Both the position numbers and the translations under genes were made by a program. Positions 5,622 to 5,622 of a DNA stretch of 5,622 nucleotides are shown piece by piece. The notes below the pieces were generated by a model, which worked only from the letters and a program-made list of their open reading frames with translations, made no database searches and was not told the DNA's origin. The DNA is from an uncultured Bacteroides sp. (lineage in GTDB: Bacteria; Bacteroidota; Bacteroidia; Bacteroidales; Bacteroidaceae). How positions within the stretch are numbered: position 1 is the first letter of the stretch; the number at the start of each line of letters is the position of its first letter. Where the stretch lies: contig CAJJYX010000186.1 of NCBI GenBank assembly GCA_905197435.1, forward strand, positions 1 to 5,622, in the 5' to 3' direction.

Positions 5622-5622
5622 G

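Larger units (their letters stand above)
5467..5622. other. Non-coding stretch at right edge with short repeats
   Basis: No reading frame here is believable as a gene. Visible structure is limited to TATAAG/CTTATA (5493-5498/5505-5510, 6-nt loop), CCTCC-N5-GGAGG (5558-5572), and the boxA/12-mer repeat region listed separately. No exact TAnnTTTG promoter is seen. The stretch probably leads into a transcription unit beyond the window. Confidence 0.5.

Noticed and set aside
5573..5622. CRISPR array start
   Set aside because: Only two short matches are visible, A/T-rich, with no typical CRISPR repeat structure and no cas genes in the window; a spacer-like pattern cannot be shown from one interval.

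Overview
This window looks like ordinary chromosome from a Bacteroidales bacterium, most probably Bacteroides. Three things support this. It carries the lipoprotein-type TamA variant (TamL) that is characteristic of Bacteroidota. It has a promoter with the Bacteroides -7 consensus TAnnTTTG. Its last gene has an A/T-rich leader without a Shine-Dalgarno sequence. All three genes read left to right and none shows a frameshift or internal stop.

Positions 1-4201 hold a two-gene unit for the translocation and assembly module (TAM). The 3' part of tamB (611 codons; its start lies left of the window) is followed after 9 nt by a complete tamL (784 aa). TamB is the periplasm-spanning beta-groove protein. 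TamL is a POTRA plus 16-strand-type beta-barrel protein of the BamA/TamA (Omp85) superfamily, with an N-terminal lipobox. Together they should act in outer-membrane protein insertion and/or phospholipid transport between the two membranes. Positions 4202-4365 hold no gene. They hold a good Bacteroides promoter flanked by two small inverted repeats. Positions 4366-5277 encode a 303-aa nucleotidyltransferase of the sugar-nucleotide pyrophosphorylase fold, apparently transcribed alone and of unknown substrate.

Positions 5278-5622 (345 nt) contain no believable gene but are full of structure. First comes a 104-nt nested palindrome (5295-5398), then a second hairpin (5417-5466) whose arms are related in sequence to those of the first. 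Together they look like tandem, possibly bidirectional terminators or a small dispersed repeat family. At the right edge a boxA-like sequence (TGTTCTTTGACA) lies between two near-identical 12-mers 37 nt apart. This suggests either the leader of an rRNA operon or the start of a tandem repeat cut off by the window edge.

I found no clear new biological system. The points most worth a second look are the nested palindrome and its related hairpin, the boxA/37-nt repeat at the right edge, and the VRAF variant of the VRGF motif in TamL.
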